A stretch of DNA of 64,000 nucleotides, from assembly GCF_002119525.1 (NCBI RefSeq), contig NZ_CP017916.1, forward strand, positions 1,736,001-1,800,000, given 5' to 3'. Under the pieces are notes generated by a model. That model did no database searches. It worked only from the letters and a program-made list of their open reading frames with translations, and had not been told where the DNA came from. Position 1 is the stretch's first letter. Each line of letters begins with the position of its first letter. The position numbers were made by a program, and so were the translations under genes. Origin of the DNA: Vibrio syngnathi (GTDB taxonomy: Bacteria; Pseudomonadota; Gammaproteobacteria; Enterobacterales; Vibrionaceae). Positions 9,193-18,409 of this stretch are shown piece after piece.

Positions 9193-12100
9193 TCAAGCAA
9201 TCTGACGAGTGACTTCAAGGTATTTATTGATATCGACAAAATCAATCTGTTCCGGTTTGAGATACTCTTTTGCATAACGAACATGCGTACCACTGGTTAA
9301 GAACAATCTAAACAGTTCGATATCGAGATGCTCGTCCAATGCCATCTTATACATGATATCGACAGCAACACTGATTGGCTTCGCCTTCTTATAAGGCCTA
9401 TCCGCAGCGGTTAATGCCTCAAAAATATCGGAGATCACCAGAATACGTTCTGGGATTGAAAGGTCGTCGCCAGTCAACTTACGCGGATACCCCGTGCCTT
9501 TGAGTGTTTCATGGTGCGTCGAAGCATAGCGAGGCACACGGCTTAGCTCTTTCGGGAATGGCAGGTTCTCAAGCATCTTAATCGTGCCAAGTATATGCTC
9601 ATTTATTTTGAACCTGTCTTCAGCAGTTAACGTGCCACGTACAATGCTTAAATTATAAACTTCACCTAAATTGTATAAGTACTCAGGAACGTCCATTTTG
9701 ATTTTGTATTGCGGGTCAAACTCTAACGGCCTATCTCTTTTCACTATATGTTCAGGCTTATCGCTTAACAGCGGCTCTGTCGCTGGCAAGCTTGAACTCG
9801 ATTCTCGATTCAAGGCTTCTATCGGCGATAGACCAAGTTGATCATCAAAGTTACGCATCCAAGTCGTCCCAGCTATCGAACGAATACGAGCAACTTTGTC
9901 GTCACTCATGAACTCACCACCAACGTTCGATGTCGCGATAAAGGCAAAGTCATCTTGTAGCTGCTGCTTGGTTGCCGCAAGCTCATCGGCTATCAGTTGC
10001 GTTGATAGCGTACCTTCAAGTTTTTTTCTCAAAGCAGTGATTTCCGCATCACGCCAAAGTACTTCAAATCGTGTTCTCACCTCGTGAATTCGATTGTAGT
10101 TGGCCTCAAGCTTCGTACCTTTATCGACAATGTGTTCCGGTGTCGTGATCTTGCCACAATCATGAAGCCAAGCCGCAATTCGAAACTCACGACGCTCGTT
10201 ATCATTTTCAAATTTAAAGTTTTTTAAGTAATCAGATTGTGATTTTTCAGCCGCCTCAGCCAACATCAAACCCAGTTCTGGTACACGATTACAATGCCCT
10301 GCGGTATAAGCTGACTTATCATCGATCGCTTGAGCAATAAGTTTAATGAACGACTCAACAAAGGCTTCTTGGGTTAGCTCATGCTGCTTGAGTTCCATCG
10401 CCATGTCTTTTACCGCCACAGATAGCTCCCATACTTCTTTAATTCGAGTCTCAACAAGCTCGACACTGTCATAATCACGCATCTTGATCTTATGAGTCTC
10501 CTCCTCTAATTGACGAATAGGACGCACTATCGGTGCACCAAAAACCCAAGCAATAGGCAAGGTCAAACTCATCAGTAACATCGTTACGCCAACAGAGGTT
10601 GCTAGACGTTTATTGACTGTACTAAAGATTTCAGTTTCTGGAATCAATACCGCAAAATACTCAGAGTAGTGTTCGCCCGTATCGACTTTCTTTAAATAGA
10701 GATGCTTGATCTCGCCATTCAACTCTACCCTTACCATACTACCTTCAACCGTTGCTTCCTTAGTCAAATCATAAAGTTCAGTATAAGGAACCGTCGTATT
10801 CGTATTAAAGCCGGTATCATGCAGCCACTTTTTCGCTAAGGCATCAAGTTGTTCACCACTTAACTTGCTGATAGCTTGATCAATGATTGGGAGCAATTGT
10901 TTATGCTTGCTCTGCAGCACCAAATGGAATTGGTTTGAGTAGTTCTGGTCTAGATCTTCTAGAGTCCCATTTACACTAAGGCCTGGCTGGAAAAACCTAT
11001 CTAATGCAAACGAGAGTACGGGTTCAGCGTCTAAGAAAGCAAAGTTCTCTCCACTTTCAATTGAATTAAATGCGGACTCTAGGTTTTCAAACTCAACTAA
11101 ATCAATGTTCGGAAAGTCCTTTCTCAACTTAGGAATAATTGACCATCCAGATAAAATCGCAACTTTTTGCCCCTCAAGCTCGGCATAATTAGTGACAACC
11201 TTCGCGCCGACCCTTGTCACGATAGAAAATGGCAATTCGTAAATTGGAGTCGTGTATAGTCCATCTATGCCATTATTTTTATAATTTTGAACCGATTGCA
11301 GGCCATCAATACTTCCTTCTTGAAACTTACTGACAAGCTCGCCCCAAGAGAAACCATTAACAAATTCAAACCTGATCCCTGTCATCTCACCAATCATTTT
11401 AAGAAGGTCTATCGCATAGCCGTTTGGTTTCCCCGCTACAGAAAAGTCCATCGGCCCCCAATCATTTTGATTAGAAACTAGCAGTGGAGGGGTATCGTTA
11501 ACCCAGGCTTTTTGCTCAGACGAAAGTACCAATTTTGATACATCAAACTCCGATTCCTGATTATTAACCTTGAGGTTAGACGCAATAATATTACCCGATT
11601 TCGAATATAAGAAGGACTCAACCTTACTATCTTCTGCCAACCCAAGCGCCGTACCTGATAGTTTGTTAGCCAAAGAAGACAACACAATATCAATACCAAT
11701 CACATGTTGAACTTTAGATTCGATTTTCGACTCAAACGCTAAAGAATAAGTTTGCCCGGTAATTTGTAAATGCTGGAAAAGATATGGCTGAGTTTTTTCG
11801 ACCGATTGAACATTGGCAGAAACATACCAAGGCCTTGTCGTTGGAAGGTAGTTGCTCTGCTCCGTAGTTGAATTTCTTAGCGCAAACTCTTGGTCAAAAT
11901 ATTTCGTTGTACGGACGCGATCCTGCCCTACATTATGAATTTCAACCACAACCCAACGGTCAGTTTGTTGGGCACCTATTTTCTCTCTAATGACAGGGGC
12001 AGATTCTAGATTGATAATTTGGAAGAAGTTTTCATTGGATGAACCAATATAAATACTATAAAAGAGAGGGTTATCTTTAATGGCTTCAGAAAGAATACTA

Positions 12101-12366
12101 CGCGACTCTTCTTTCGATATTTTGTTACTTATAGATCGTTTCACTGAAGCAAGTAAACGCGCTGTGTTGGCTGCGTCGGAGTCAACCGCGCCGATATAGT
12201 TACTCAGCTCTTGGGACACCATCGTCAACTTTGATAGGGTATTCTCAGTCGCCATTTTTTTACTAAAGTAATATTGCAGTGAAACAGCAACAACAGCGGT
12301 GAGAAATGTCGCAAGCAAAAACATTCCTCCAACGGTAAATCGTAACGAAATTTTTTTGTCTATCAT
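9193..12366 (-). CDS. Membrane HD-GYP protein with extracytoplasmic sensor and solute-binding domains
   Basis: Large predicted cyclic-di-GMP phosphodiesterase/receptor of 1057 residues. In order: a membrane helix (about 12-32); a Cache-like extracytoplasmic sensor (about 40-280, with TTRPWYVSA); a bacterial solute-binding family 3 domain (about 290-515, with NGYAIDLLKMIGEMTG); a second membrane helix (about 592-612); a HAMP-like linker with VRPIRQLEEE; and an HD-GYP region (about 672-1040). The HD pair is in AAWLHDCGKI and the GYP motif reads HHETLKGTGYP, with Lys where most members have Asp. About 150 residues are inserted between the HD helix and the segment preceding HHE. The gene is divergent from tctC, so the binding domain may sense an imported organic acid. 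Catalytic activity is not assured. Confidence 0.85.
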   Translation of the reverse strand: MIDKKISLRFTVGGMFLLATFLTAVVAVSLQYYFSKKMATENTLSKLTMVSQELSNYIGAVDSDAANTARLLASVKRSISNKISKEESRSILSEAIKDNPLFYSIYIGSSNENFFQIINLESAPVIREKIGAQQTDRWVVVEIHNVGQDRVRTTKYFDQEFALRNSTTEQSNYLPTTRPWYVSANVQSVEKTQPYLFQHLQITGQTYSLAFESKIESKVQHVIGIDIVLSSLANKLSGTALGLAEDSKVESFLYSKSGNIIASNLKVNNQESEFDVSKLVLSSEQKAWVNDTPPLLVSNQNDWGPMDFSVAGKPNGYAIDLLKMIGEMTGIRFEFVNGFSWGELVSKFQEGSIDGLQSVQNYKNNGIDGLYTTPIYELPFSIVTRVGAKVVTNYAELEGQKVAILSGWSIIPKLRKDFPNIDLVEFENLESAFNSIESGENFAFLDAEPVLSFALDRFFQPGLSVNGTLEDLDQNYSNQFHLVLQSKHKQLLPIIDQAISKLSGEQLDALAKKWLHDTGFNTNTTVPYTELYDLTKEATVEGSMVRVELNGEIKHLYLKKVDTGEHYSEYFAVLIPETEIFSTVNKRLATSVGVTMLLMSLTLPIAWVFGAPIVRPIRQLEEETHKIKMRDYDSVELVETRIKEVWELSVAVKDMAMELKQHELTQEAFVESFIKLIAQAIDDKSAYTAGHCNRVPELGLMLAEAAEKSQSDYLKNFKFENDNERREFRIAAWLHDCGKITTPEHIVDKGTKLEANYNRIHEVRTRFEVLWRDAEITALRKKLEGTLSTQLIADELAATKQQLQDDFAFIATSNVGGEFMSDDKVARIRSIAGTTWMRNFDDQLGLSPIEALNRESSSSLPATEPLLSDKPEHIVKRDRPLEFDPQYKIKMDVPEYLYNLGEVYNLSIVRGTLTAEDRFKINEHILGTIKMLENLPFPKELSRVPRYASTHHETLKGTGYPRKLTGDDLSIPERILVISDIFEALTAADRPYKKAKPISVAVDIMYKMALDEHLDIELFRLFLTSGTHVRYAKEYLKPEQIDFVDINKYLEVTRQIA

Positions 12367-12816
12367 TATTCTATCCTTGAATAACCACTAGCTCAGAAAT
12401 GTAACGTGCCAGCTATAATCATATTATTAGAGTAGCACTGCACACCTAGCAACATATTATTCTATATATTAAAGAGCGCCTCTCCATATCACTCTTTGTG
12501 TCGCAATAAGTACCCTCTTTAATGATACACAGTAGTATAAAGCGACCAGCAGTCAAAAAAATTGTTCACATAAACTCAAGAAAAACCTAGTTATTATTGC
12601 TGGAAGAGTCCTACAGCCACGCCTCCGTGAACTTTATGCACTTTATTCACCCAATGTTTTTTATTCTCAATATCACCGCATTACAGACAATTCATTAACA
12701 CACCGTTAACTTTAGCTTCATCTACTAAGCAATACCCTACTCATCTGTTTAGTAGCTGGAAATAAAACATAAGTTTCTCTCCATTGAAGAGATCCCCTAC
12801 ATAAGGAACGTGAACC
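12367..12816. other. Divergent intergenic region between HD-GYP gene and tctC
   Basis: This 450-bp AT-rich stretch must carry promoters for both flanking genes. I see an inverted repeat TTAAC-N5-GTTAA at 12695-12709 and a CTACTAA/TTAGTAG pair at 12722-12755 close to tctC, either of which could be a regulator site or leader hairpin. A strong AAGGAACGTG ribosome site precedes tctC. No gene is supported here. Confidence 0.5.
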
Positions 12817-13788
12817 ATGTTCAAGGCACTGAAACCTACTCTTGCGGCTTCTATTATCGCAGCAACCTTTTCTTTCAACACTTTTGCTGCTGACGTAGAA
12901 AAAATCCACTTCCTAATCCCTGGCGGCGCTGGTGGCGGTTGGGATATGACAGCTCGTGGTACGGGTGATGTATTGGTGAAATCAGACATCGTAGAAAATG
13001 TCTCTTTCCAAAACTTGTCTGGTGGCGGCGGCGGTAAAGCCATTGCACACCTAATCGAAACAGCTCAACGCCAAGAAGACACGTTGATGGTGAACTCAAC
13101 GCCTATCGTTGTTCGCTCACTAACGGGGATCTTTCCTCAATCTTTCCGTGACCTAACTCCTGTAGCAGCAACCATTGCCGATTACGGTGCAATCGTGGCG
13201 TCTGCGGATTCTAAGTACAACACTTGGGAAGACGTCGTTAAAGAGTTCGAAACCAACCCACGTAAAGTGAAAATCGCAGGTGGCTCAGCTCGTGGCAGCA
13301 TGGATCACCTTGTGGTAGCAGCGGCGTTCAAAGGTGAAGGTTTTGATGCTAAAAAAGTACGTTACATTGCCTACGATGCTGGCGGCAAAGCAATGGCGGC
13401 GCTACTGTCTGGCGAAACACAGCTTCTTTCTACTGGCCTTGGTGAAGTGCTAGAGATGTCTAAATCTGGCCAAGTTAAAGTATTGGCAGTAACGGCACCA
13501 AAGCGTCTTGACGCTGCACCTAACATCCCAACACTGACTGAGTACGGCAACGAAACCGTATTTGCTAACTGGCGTGGTTTCTTTGCAGCACCTGGCACAA
13601 GCCAAGCGAAGATCGACGAATGGAATGTAGCGCTTGGCAAAATGTACAAAACCGATGAGTGGCAAGTGGTTCGTGACCGTAACGGTTGGATCGACAACTA
13701 CAAAGCTGACAAAGATTTTTACGCCTTCCTAGAAGATCAAGAAAAACAGATGGGCGACCTAATGCGTGAGCTTGGTTTCTTGAAATAA
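12817..13788 (+). CDS. tctC: TctC-type periplasmic tricarboxylate-binding protein
   Basis: Substrate-binding component of a tripartite tricarboxylate transporter, 323 residues. A Sec signal peptide ends around FNTFAA (about residue 24). The mature start EKIHFLIPGGAGGGWDMTAR is the family hallmark: a beta strand and Gly-rich loop that binds the carboxylate. GGKAIAHLI and the AGGSARGSMDHLV segment are also typical. It delivers a carboxylate (citrate or another organic acid; the sequence does not say which) to TctA/TctB. The ribosome site is AAGGAACG. A hairpin terminator follows, so this component can be made in excess over the membrane subunits. Confidence 0.92.
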   Translation: MFKALKPTLAASIIAATFSFNTFAADVEKIHFLIPGGAGGGWDMTARGTGDVLVKSDIVENVSFQNLSGGGGGKAIAHLIETAQRQEDTLMVNSTPIVVRSLTGIFPQSFRDLTPVAATIADYGAIVASADSKYNTWEDVVKEFETNPRKVKIAGGSARGSMDHLVVAAAFKGEGFDAKKVRYIAYDAGGKAMAALLSGETQLLSTGLGEVLEMSKSGQVKVLAVTAPKRLDAAPNIPTLTEYGNETVFANWRGFFAAPGTSQAKIDEWNVALGKMYKTDEWQVVRDRNGWIDNYKADKDFYAFLEDQEKQMGDLMRELGFLK

Positions 13789-13800
13789 CCAACAACCATA

Positions 13801-13822
13801 GAGGGCATATGTGCCCTCTTAC
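13801..13822 (+). terminator. Hairpin between tctC and tctB
   Basis: GAGGGCA / TGCCCTC with a TATG loop (13801-13818), followed by a T-rich stretch. It lies 12 bases past the tctC stop and before a 200-bp gap to tctB. A partial terminator here would raise the ratio of binding protein to membrane subunits. No gene is seen in 13823-14031. Confidence 0.8.
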
Positions 13823-14031
13823 TCTTTCCTTGTTTCGCCGTGCATGAGTTAACTTCAAACTCCTTTGTTTATTCGTAGACGTATTACTAACGCTTGCCGA
13901 TTTGTTGTAAACGCAAGTGGCTGATAAACCAGTACCGTAATTCGCTTACCTTTGGTTAGTGATCCCAGACATTTCATTGACTCGCTCATGTACGGCTTTT
14001 TATTTTTATACCACCCCAAATGGAGTTGGAT

Positions 14032-14532
14032 ATGTCGGACTTACCAACCAAATTTCTGAGTAAGGAATCTTTGCTTTCGAAGGATCGCATCGGAGCCATG
14101 CTCTTTATGCTTGCGTGTTTATGCTATGGCTACCAAACCACGCTGATTCCTTTGTTCCCCGGTGACGAGTACGAACCCTTCACAGCAAGAACCTTACCTA
14201 TCCTGCTAACGTTCATCGGCATTGGCCTCTCGTTGATCCTGCTTATAACCGGACAGCCGGATAAAAAAGTCACATGCGACACTACGCCGCTGAACTGGAA
14301 ACTGCTGATTGGCTTCTTGGTGTTAATGGCTCTGTACGGTGTTGGGCTGACTTATCTCGGCTTTGTTTTAGCGACCAGTTTCTTCCTACTTGCAGGCTTT
14401 TATCTACTGGGTGAGCGTCGCAAAGCTGTTTTATTTGGCGCGTCGTTTCCTTTCGTTATCGCGTTCTTTCTTTTATTAACTCAAGGCTTAGATATCTACC
14501 TAGAGCCTGGTTTAATCTTCACTCTTTGGTAG
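14032..14532 (+). CDS. tctB: TctB-type small membrane subunit
   Basis: Small integral membrane subunit of the tripartite tricarboxylate transporter, 166 residues from the chosen ATG. TGGAG lies 6 bases upstream of 14032; an in-frame ATG at 14020 lacks a ribosome site. Four hydrophobic segments are visible: about residues 24-42, 57-78, 88-110 and 113-160, the last a pair split by a short GERRKA loop. This is the usual four-helix TctB plan. TctB proteins are poorly conserved, so the call rests mainly on position between tctC and tctA, with 10 bases to tctA. Confidence 0.88.
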   Translation: MSDLPTKFLSKESLLSKDRIGAMLFMLACLCYGYQTTLIPLFPGDEYEPFTARTLPILLTFIGIGLSLILLITGQPDKKVTCDTTPLNWKLLIGFLVLMALYGVGLTYLGFVLATSFFLLAGFYLLGERRKAVLFGASFPFVIAFFLLLTQGLDIYLEPGLIFTLW

Positions 14533-14542
14533 GGACAACATT

Positions 14543-16063
14543 ATGTTAGACGGAATTTTACAAGGACTTTCTACCGCTGTGATGCCAATGAACATCATGA
14601 TGGTAATTGTTGGCTGTTTTGTTGGTACCTTTATTGGGATGCTACCGGGACTCGGTCCAATTTCAGCAATCGCGCTGATGATCCCTATTACATACGGCCT
14701 AGACCCTTCTTCTGGCCTAATCTTGATGGCAGGTGTGTACTACGGGGCGGTATTTGGCGGTTCAACGTCATCAATATTAATCAACGCTCCGGGTTGCTCT
14801 TCAACGGTAGTAACCGCATTCGATGGCTACCCGATGGCACAAAAAGGCCAAGCTGGTAAAGCACTCGCACTCGCGGCTTACTCTTCTTTCACTGGCGGCA
14901 CACTTTCGGCAATTATGCTTTTGATTGCGGCTCCGGCTCTAGCGAGTGTGTCATTGAGTTTCCAGTCTTCAGATTACTTTGCATTGATGTTGTTAGGTCT
15001 ATCGGCTGTAGCGGCATTTGCAGGCCCAGGTCAGGTAATCAAGGCGTGGATGATGACCATTCTTGGTTTGATGCTATCGACCGTGGGTATCGACAAAGGC
15101 GTTGGTGTTGAGCGTTTCACGTTTGGCCTAACAGACCTAATGGACGGTTTCAGCTTCCTATTGTTGGCGATGGCAACGTTCGCTCTGGGTGAAACCTTGA
15201 TGGGTATTCTGAAGCCAGAGCACGACACCAGCGCAGAAGAAACGAAAAAAATGTCAGACATAGGCAGCATGAAAGTCACCAAAGAAGAGTTTAAAGAAGT
15301 CGCGCCTGTTTCGATTCGCTCTTCTATTCTCGGTTTCTTTACAGGTGTTTTACCGGGCGCAGGCGCAACGATCGCAGCGTTCTTAAGCTACGGCATGGAA
15401 CGTAGCCTTGCACCGAAAGACAAACAGAAAGAGTTTGGTAAAGGCAGTATTCGTGGTCTTGTTGCTCCTGAATCAGCAAATAACGCAGCTTCAAGTGGTT
15501 CATTCGTTCCGCTACTGACGCTTGGTATTCCCGGCTCTGGTACTACCGCAATCATGCTTGGTGCCCTAATCGCTTACGGTATTCAGCCGGGCCCTCGTTT
15601 GTTCGTTGAACACCCAGATGTATTTTGGTCGGTAATTATCTCTATGTACTTTGGTAACATCGTACTGGTTATCTTGAATCTGCCGTTGATCCCATATATC
15701 TCTAAACTGCTCGCGGTACCAAGAACGGTATTACTGCCGATGATTATCTTCTTCTCAATCACAGGCGTGTACTTGGTGTCTTTCAATACGATGGATGTCT
15801 TTGTAATGCTCATTGTTGCTATGGTTGCGATTGCGCTGAGGTTAGCTAACTTCCCTCTCGCACCGTTACTGCTTGGCTTCATATTAGGTGGATTAATGGA
15901 AGAAAACTTAAGACGTGCACTGATGATCAGTGATGGCGAGTTGAGCTTCCTATGGGAAAGACCAATCACGATGACGTTCACTATTCTGGCTGCGTTGGTG
16001 CTCTCAAGCCCGATTCTAGTTAAGCTGTTCAAGAGCTTTAGAGCAAAGGCGGTAGAAGTGTAA
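14543..16063 (+). CDS. tctA: TctA-type large membrane subunit
   Basis: Main permease of the tripartite tricarboxylate transporter, 506 residues, with about 11-12 hydrophobic segments. The family signatures are clear: GTFIGMLPGLGPISAIALMIP near residue 30, the GGSTSSILINAPG stretch near residue 70, the second half-repeat GFFTGVLPGAGATIAAF near residue 265, and LTLGIPGSGTTAIMLGAL near residue 325. The duplicated PG(L/A)G motifs probably form the substrate path. It follows tctB by 10 bases with AGGGACAAC as ribosome site and ends in a strong terminator, closing the operon. Confidence 0.95.
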   Translation: MLDGILQGLSTAVMPMNIMMVIVGCFVGTFIGMLPGLGPISAIALMIPITYGLDPSSGLILMAGVYYGAVFGGSTSSILINAPGCSSTVVTAFDGYPMAQKGQAGKALALAAYSSFTGGTLSAIMLLIAAPALASVSLSFQSSDYFALMLLGLSAVAAFAGPGQVIKAWMMTILGLMLSTVGIDKGVGVERFTFGLTDLMDGFSFLLLAMATFALGETLMGILKPEHDTSAEETKKMSDIGSMKVTKEEFKEVAPVSIRSSILGFFTGVLPGAGATIAAFLSYGMERSLAPKDKQKEFGKGSIRGLVAPESANNAASSGSFVPLLTLGIPGSGTTAIMLGALIAYGIQPGPRLFVEHPDVFWSVIISMYFGNIVLVILNLPLIPYISKLLAVPRTVLLPMIIFFSITGVYLVSFNTMDVFVMLIVAMVAIALRLANFPLAPLLLGFILGGLMEENLRRALMISDGELSFLWERPITMTFTILAALVLSSPILVKLFKSFRAKAVEV

Positions 16064-16093
16064 AATTCTACCAAATCAACTAAACCTCAACGA

Positions 16094-16117
16094 AAGGAGC
16101 CATTGGCTCCTTTTTTT
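16094..16117 (+). terminator. Rho-independent terminator of tctCBA
   Basis: AAGGAGCCA / TGGCTCCTT with a one-base loop, followed by seven T. It lies 30 bases past the tctA stop. Confidence 0.92.
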
Positions 16118-16250
16118 ATCTAGTCAATTTGAACACGCAGTTAAAGATGGTAGCAAACTCACAAACTCGTACTTTCAAGATGCACAGCTCTGATATTCTT
16201 AACAAATTCAAGTAAGGTAAACGATCATTTAACGCGTTGGACTCAAAACT

Positions 16251-17009
16251 ATGGATTGGTTGATTCTATTCTTATCGGGAGTGATTGGCGGAGTACTTAA
16301 CTCAATTGCGGGTGGCGGTAGCTTCATCACCTTCCCTGCTCTTTTGTTCGCTGGAGTTCCACCAATTGCAGCCAACGCGACCAATACCTTTGCTTCATGC
16401 GCTGGTTACATCAGTGGTGCCTACGCTCTACGCCACGAAATCCAATCAGGTACTAAGCAACTCAAGCTGACCATTGGTTTGTGTGTAATTGGTGGTGGCA
16501 TCGGAGCATTTCTACTACTGCACACACCAGAAGCTCTGTTCACTCAATCCGTGCCTTGGCTACTGCTTTTTGCTGCTTTGCTATTCACGTTTGGTGGCAC
16601 ACTCAACAAATGGATCAAAAAAGTAACCGCTAAACATAAGCACGCCACCAGCGCAGGGGTATTCTTGTCCGCTTTGTTGCTTTTGGTCGTGTGTATCTAT
16701 GGTGGTTACTTTAACGCAGGTTTGGGAATAGTAACGTTGAGTTACTTAGCTCTGGCTGGTTACACCAACATTAACGTCATGAATGGTATCAAACTGCTGG
16801 TTTCTGCGTGTGCATCGTTAGCGGCAATAGTGTTCTTTGTTGTGAATGGTTCGATAGATTGGTCGTCAGGCATGGCTGTTTTGTTTGGGACATTGGTTGG
16901 TGGTTACTATTCAGCAAAAATCTCTCGCCGCATTCCTCAACAATATGTTCGTACCACAGTGATCATTGCGAGCTTTTTGATCACCGCTTACTTTTTCTAT
17001 GCTAACTAG
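16251..17009 (+). CDS. TauE/SafE (TSUP) family membrane permease
   Basis: Integral membrane protein of 252 residues with about eight hydrophobic segments. The N-terminal half-repeat has GVIGGVLNSIAGGGSFITFPAL and the AANATNTFA segment. The second half has YGGYFNAGLGIVTLSYLALAGY followed by NVMNGIKLL. These are signatures of the TauE/SafE anion exporter family, whose members move sulfite, sulfoacetate or other organosulfur compounds. No sulfur-metabolism gene is adjacent, so the substrate cannot be told. The ribosome site before the ATG is weak. It is transcribed alone. Confidence 0.88.
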   Translation: MDWLILFLSGVIGGVLNSIAGGGSFITFPALLFAGVPPIAANATNTFASCAGYISGAYALRHEIQSGTKQLKLTIGLCVIGGGIGAFLLLHTPEALFTQSVPWLLLFAALLFTFGGTLNKWIKKVTAKHKHATSAGVFLSALLLLVVCIYGGYFNAGLGIVTLSYLALAGYTNINVMNGIKLLVSACASLAAIVFFVVNGSIDWSSGMAVLFGTLVGGYYSAKISRRIPQQYVRTTVIIASFLITAYFFYAN

Positions 17010-17235
17010 ACGTTCGGTTCAATAAGGCTTTCAACATGAGAGACCGACCGAAAAGACTCCACGATCTCAATACCTATTCCGCTATTTTATTGCTTATAAA
17101 ACAGCCAAGCCAAAATATGTGAGGCGAGTCTTTCAATTAGCAAATTTGATAACAATTTAGACTATTTTTTAGCCTTTATTTTGCCAAAGGTGGGATAATT
17201 CTCCTGTCGAAAGTGAGACTTCATTAGGAGGCGTT

Positions 17236-17427
17236 ATGAACATTAAACTCGGTCATGTCATGTCATCAAGTCGACTCATTTGCTTTGTCGCTTTTCTTGC
17301 TGCCACATTTGCGTGGATCCTAAAAATGCCCGCTCTGTTTTCTGTGTCGGCGCTATTCTTACTGATCAGCGCCATTGTCTATGTCGTTGACCTTTGGAAG
17401 AATCAAAGAAAGAACCGCGAAGCTTAA
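17236..17427 (+). CDS. Small two-helix membrane protein
   Basis: Sixty-three residues, preceded by an excellent TAGGAGGCG ribosome site and followed by a terminator, which is why I accept it. It has two hydrophobic stretches (about residues 14-29 and 33-50) separated by a short turn with MPAL, and a basic tail rich in Lys/Arg/Asn. The tail probably faces the cytoplasm. I do not recognise the family. Confidence 0.7.
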   Translation: MNIKLGHVMSSSRLICFVAFLAATFAWILKMPALFSVSALFLLISAIVYVVDLWKNQRKNREA

Positions 17428-17474
17428 GGCTCAAGAACAATAAGCTTTAGACGGATTTAATAGTTATACGCATT

Positions 17475-17500
17475 AAAAAAGGAGCACTTAGGCTCCTTTG
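17475..17500. terminator. Bidirectional terminator
   Basis: AAAGGAGC / GCTCCTTT with a 6-base loop, an A-run on the left and T-rich sequence on the right. It lies between the convergent small membrane protein gene and the VF530-type gene and can serve both. Confidence 0.85.
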
Positions 17501-17579
17501 TGTTTTTCGCTTGTCCAATTAGGCGCATTAATTATCTACGCCTTATCTAAAGACGGCTCTTACTAACGAAGCCTTCTTA

Positions 17580-17993
17580 TTAACGACGAAAATTACGACC
17601 GTTACCGCCGCGGCGCTCTTTAAATGCAGACGCTGCTTTAGCTTGTGATGCTAGAATCGATTCAACCGTCAATTCCATTGGCTCACGAGGCTCTAACCCG
17701 TGACGGAATGTACGTGAACGCGGAGGCATCTGGTATTCGATATCTGAAGCTTTAGGCATGCGCTTGAAACGGTAAAGGTAGAAGTTTTCTACTTTCTCAC
17801 GAGCCCATTCAGTCTTCTTCAGATATTTAACAGCACTTGCCACCGTTGGCTTAGTGTTAAAGCAGTTCATGCGCATTGCTGCATCCAAAATTTCCCAACC
17901 ATAATGATCCACTAATTCAGTGATCATAGTATCTAGCTTTAAGCCGTGCAGTGGGTTGTTTTGTTGCAGTTCGATTCTTTCTTCTTCAGTCAT
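17580..17993 (-). CDS. VF530-type (DUF2132) DNA-binding protein
   Basis: 137 residues. The N-terminal 75 residues (NNPLHGLKLDTMITELVDHYGWEILDAA through VKYLKKTEWAREKVE) match the small helical VF530/DUF2132 domain, described as DNA-binding from a Vibrio fischeri structure. The C-terminal 60 residues are an Arg/Pro-rich extension ending GGNGRNFRR, probably disordered and nucleic-acid binding. Start ATG at 17993 has AAGGTAAAG upstream. It is transcribed alone. The role is not known. The call is from memory of the domain pattern. Confidence 0.8.
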   Translation of the reverse strand: MTEEERIELQQNNPLHGLKLDTMITELVDHYGWEILDAAMRMNCFNTKPTVASAVKYLKKTEWAREKVENFYLYRFKRMPKASDIEYQMPPRSRTFRHGLEPREPMELTVESILASQAKAASAFKERRGGNGRNFRR

Positions 17994-18325
17994 ATCTTTA
18001 CCTTTTCCAAGGCAACTAAAGGCCTTGAATATACTCTAGAACACTGTCATCACTGACCGCTTCTAGCTCAATCACTTGGGCATTACATCCATTGCCCTTA
18101 TCTATGCCTTTATGATGGCATAAAGCATGCTTGTGATCCTATTTATCTTTGAATTTAATTTCGAATTGGTCACTTAACGTCCGGAATATCATTACCAGCA
18201 CCCTGCCAGTTCAACTACGCATACGCTATCAAGTTCAATCTGAGTTTAAGCAAATAGCCAGAGTTCGAGTTAACAAAAATGATAGTAATACTTCGAAGTA
18301 ACTGATTAAAACAGTGAACCAACAA
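17994..18325. other. Intergenic stretch without a supported gene
   Basis: 332 bases between the VF530-type gene start and the gnd terminator. It should contain the promoter of the VF530-type gene. I see no convincing ORF or structured element here. Confidence 0.4.
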
Positions 18326-18355
18326 AAAAGGATGCCACTGAGGCATCCTTTTATT
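18326..18355 (-). terminator. Rho-independent terminator of zwf-pgl-gnd
   Basis: AAGGATGCC / GGCATCCTT with a 5-base loop, preceded on the plus strand by an A-run that becomes a T-run on the minus strand. It lies downstream of the gnd stop. Confidence 0.9.
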
Positions 18356-18409
18356 TTCTAGTTTACAGCTGAAAGAACAAACGCGTTCTTTACTGAATCT
18401 AACTAACGA

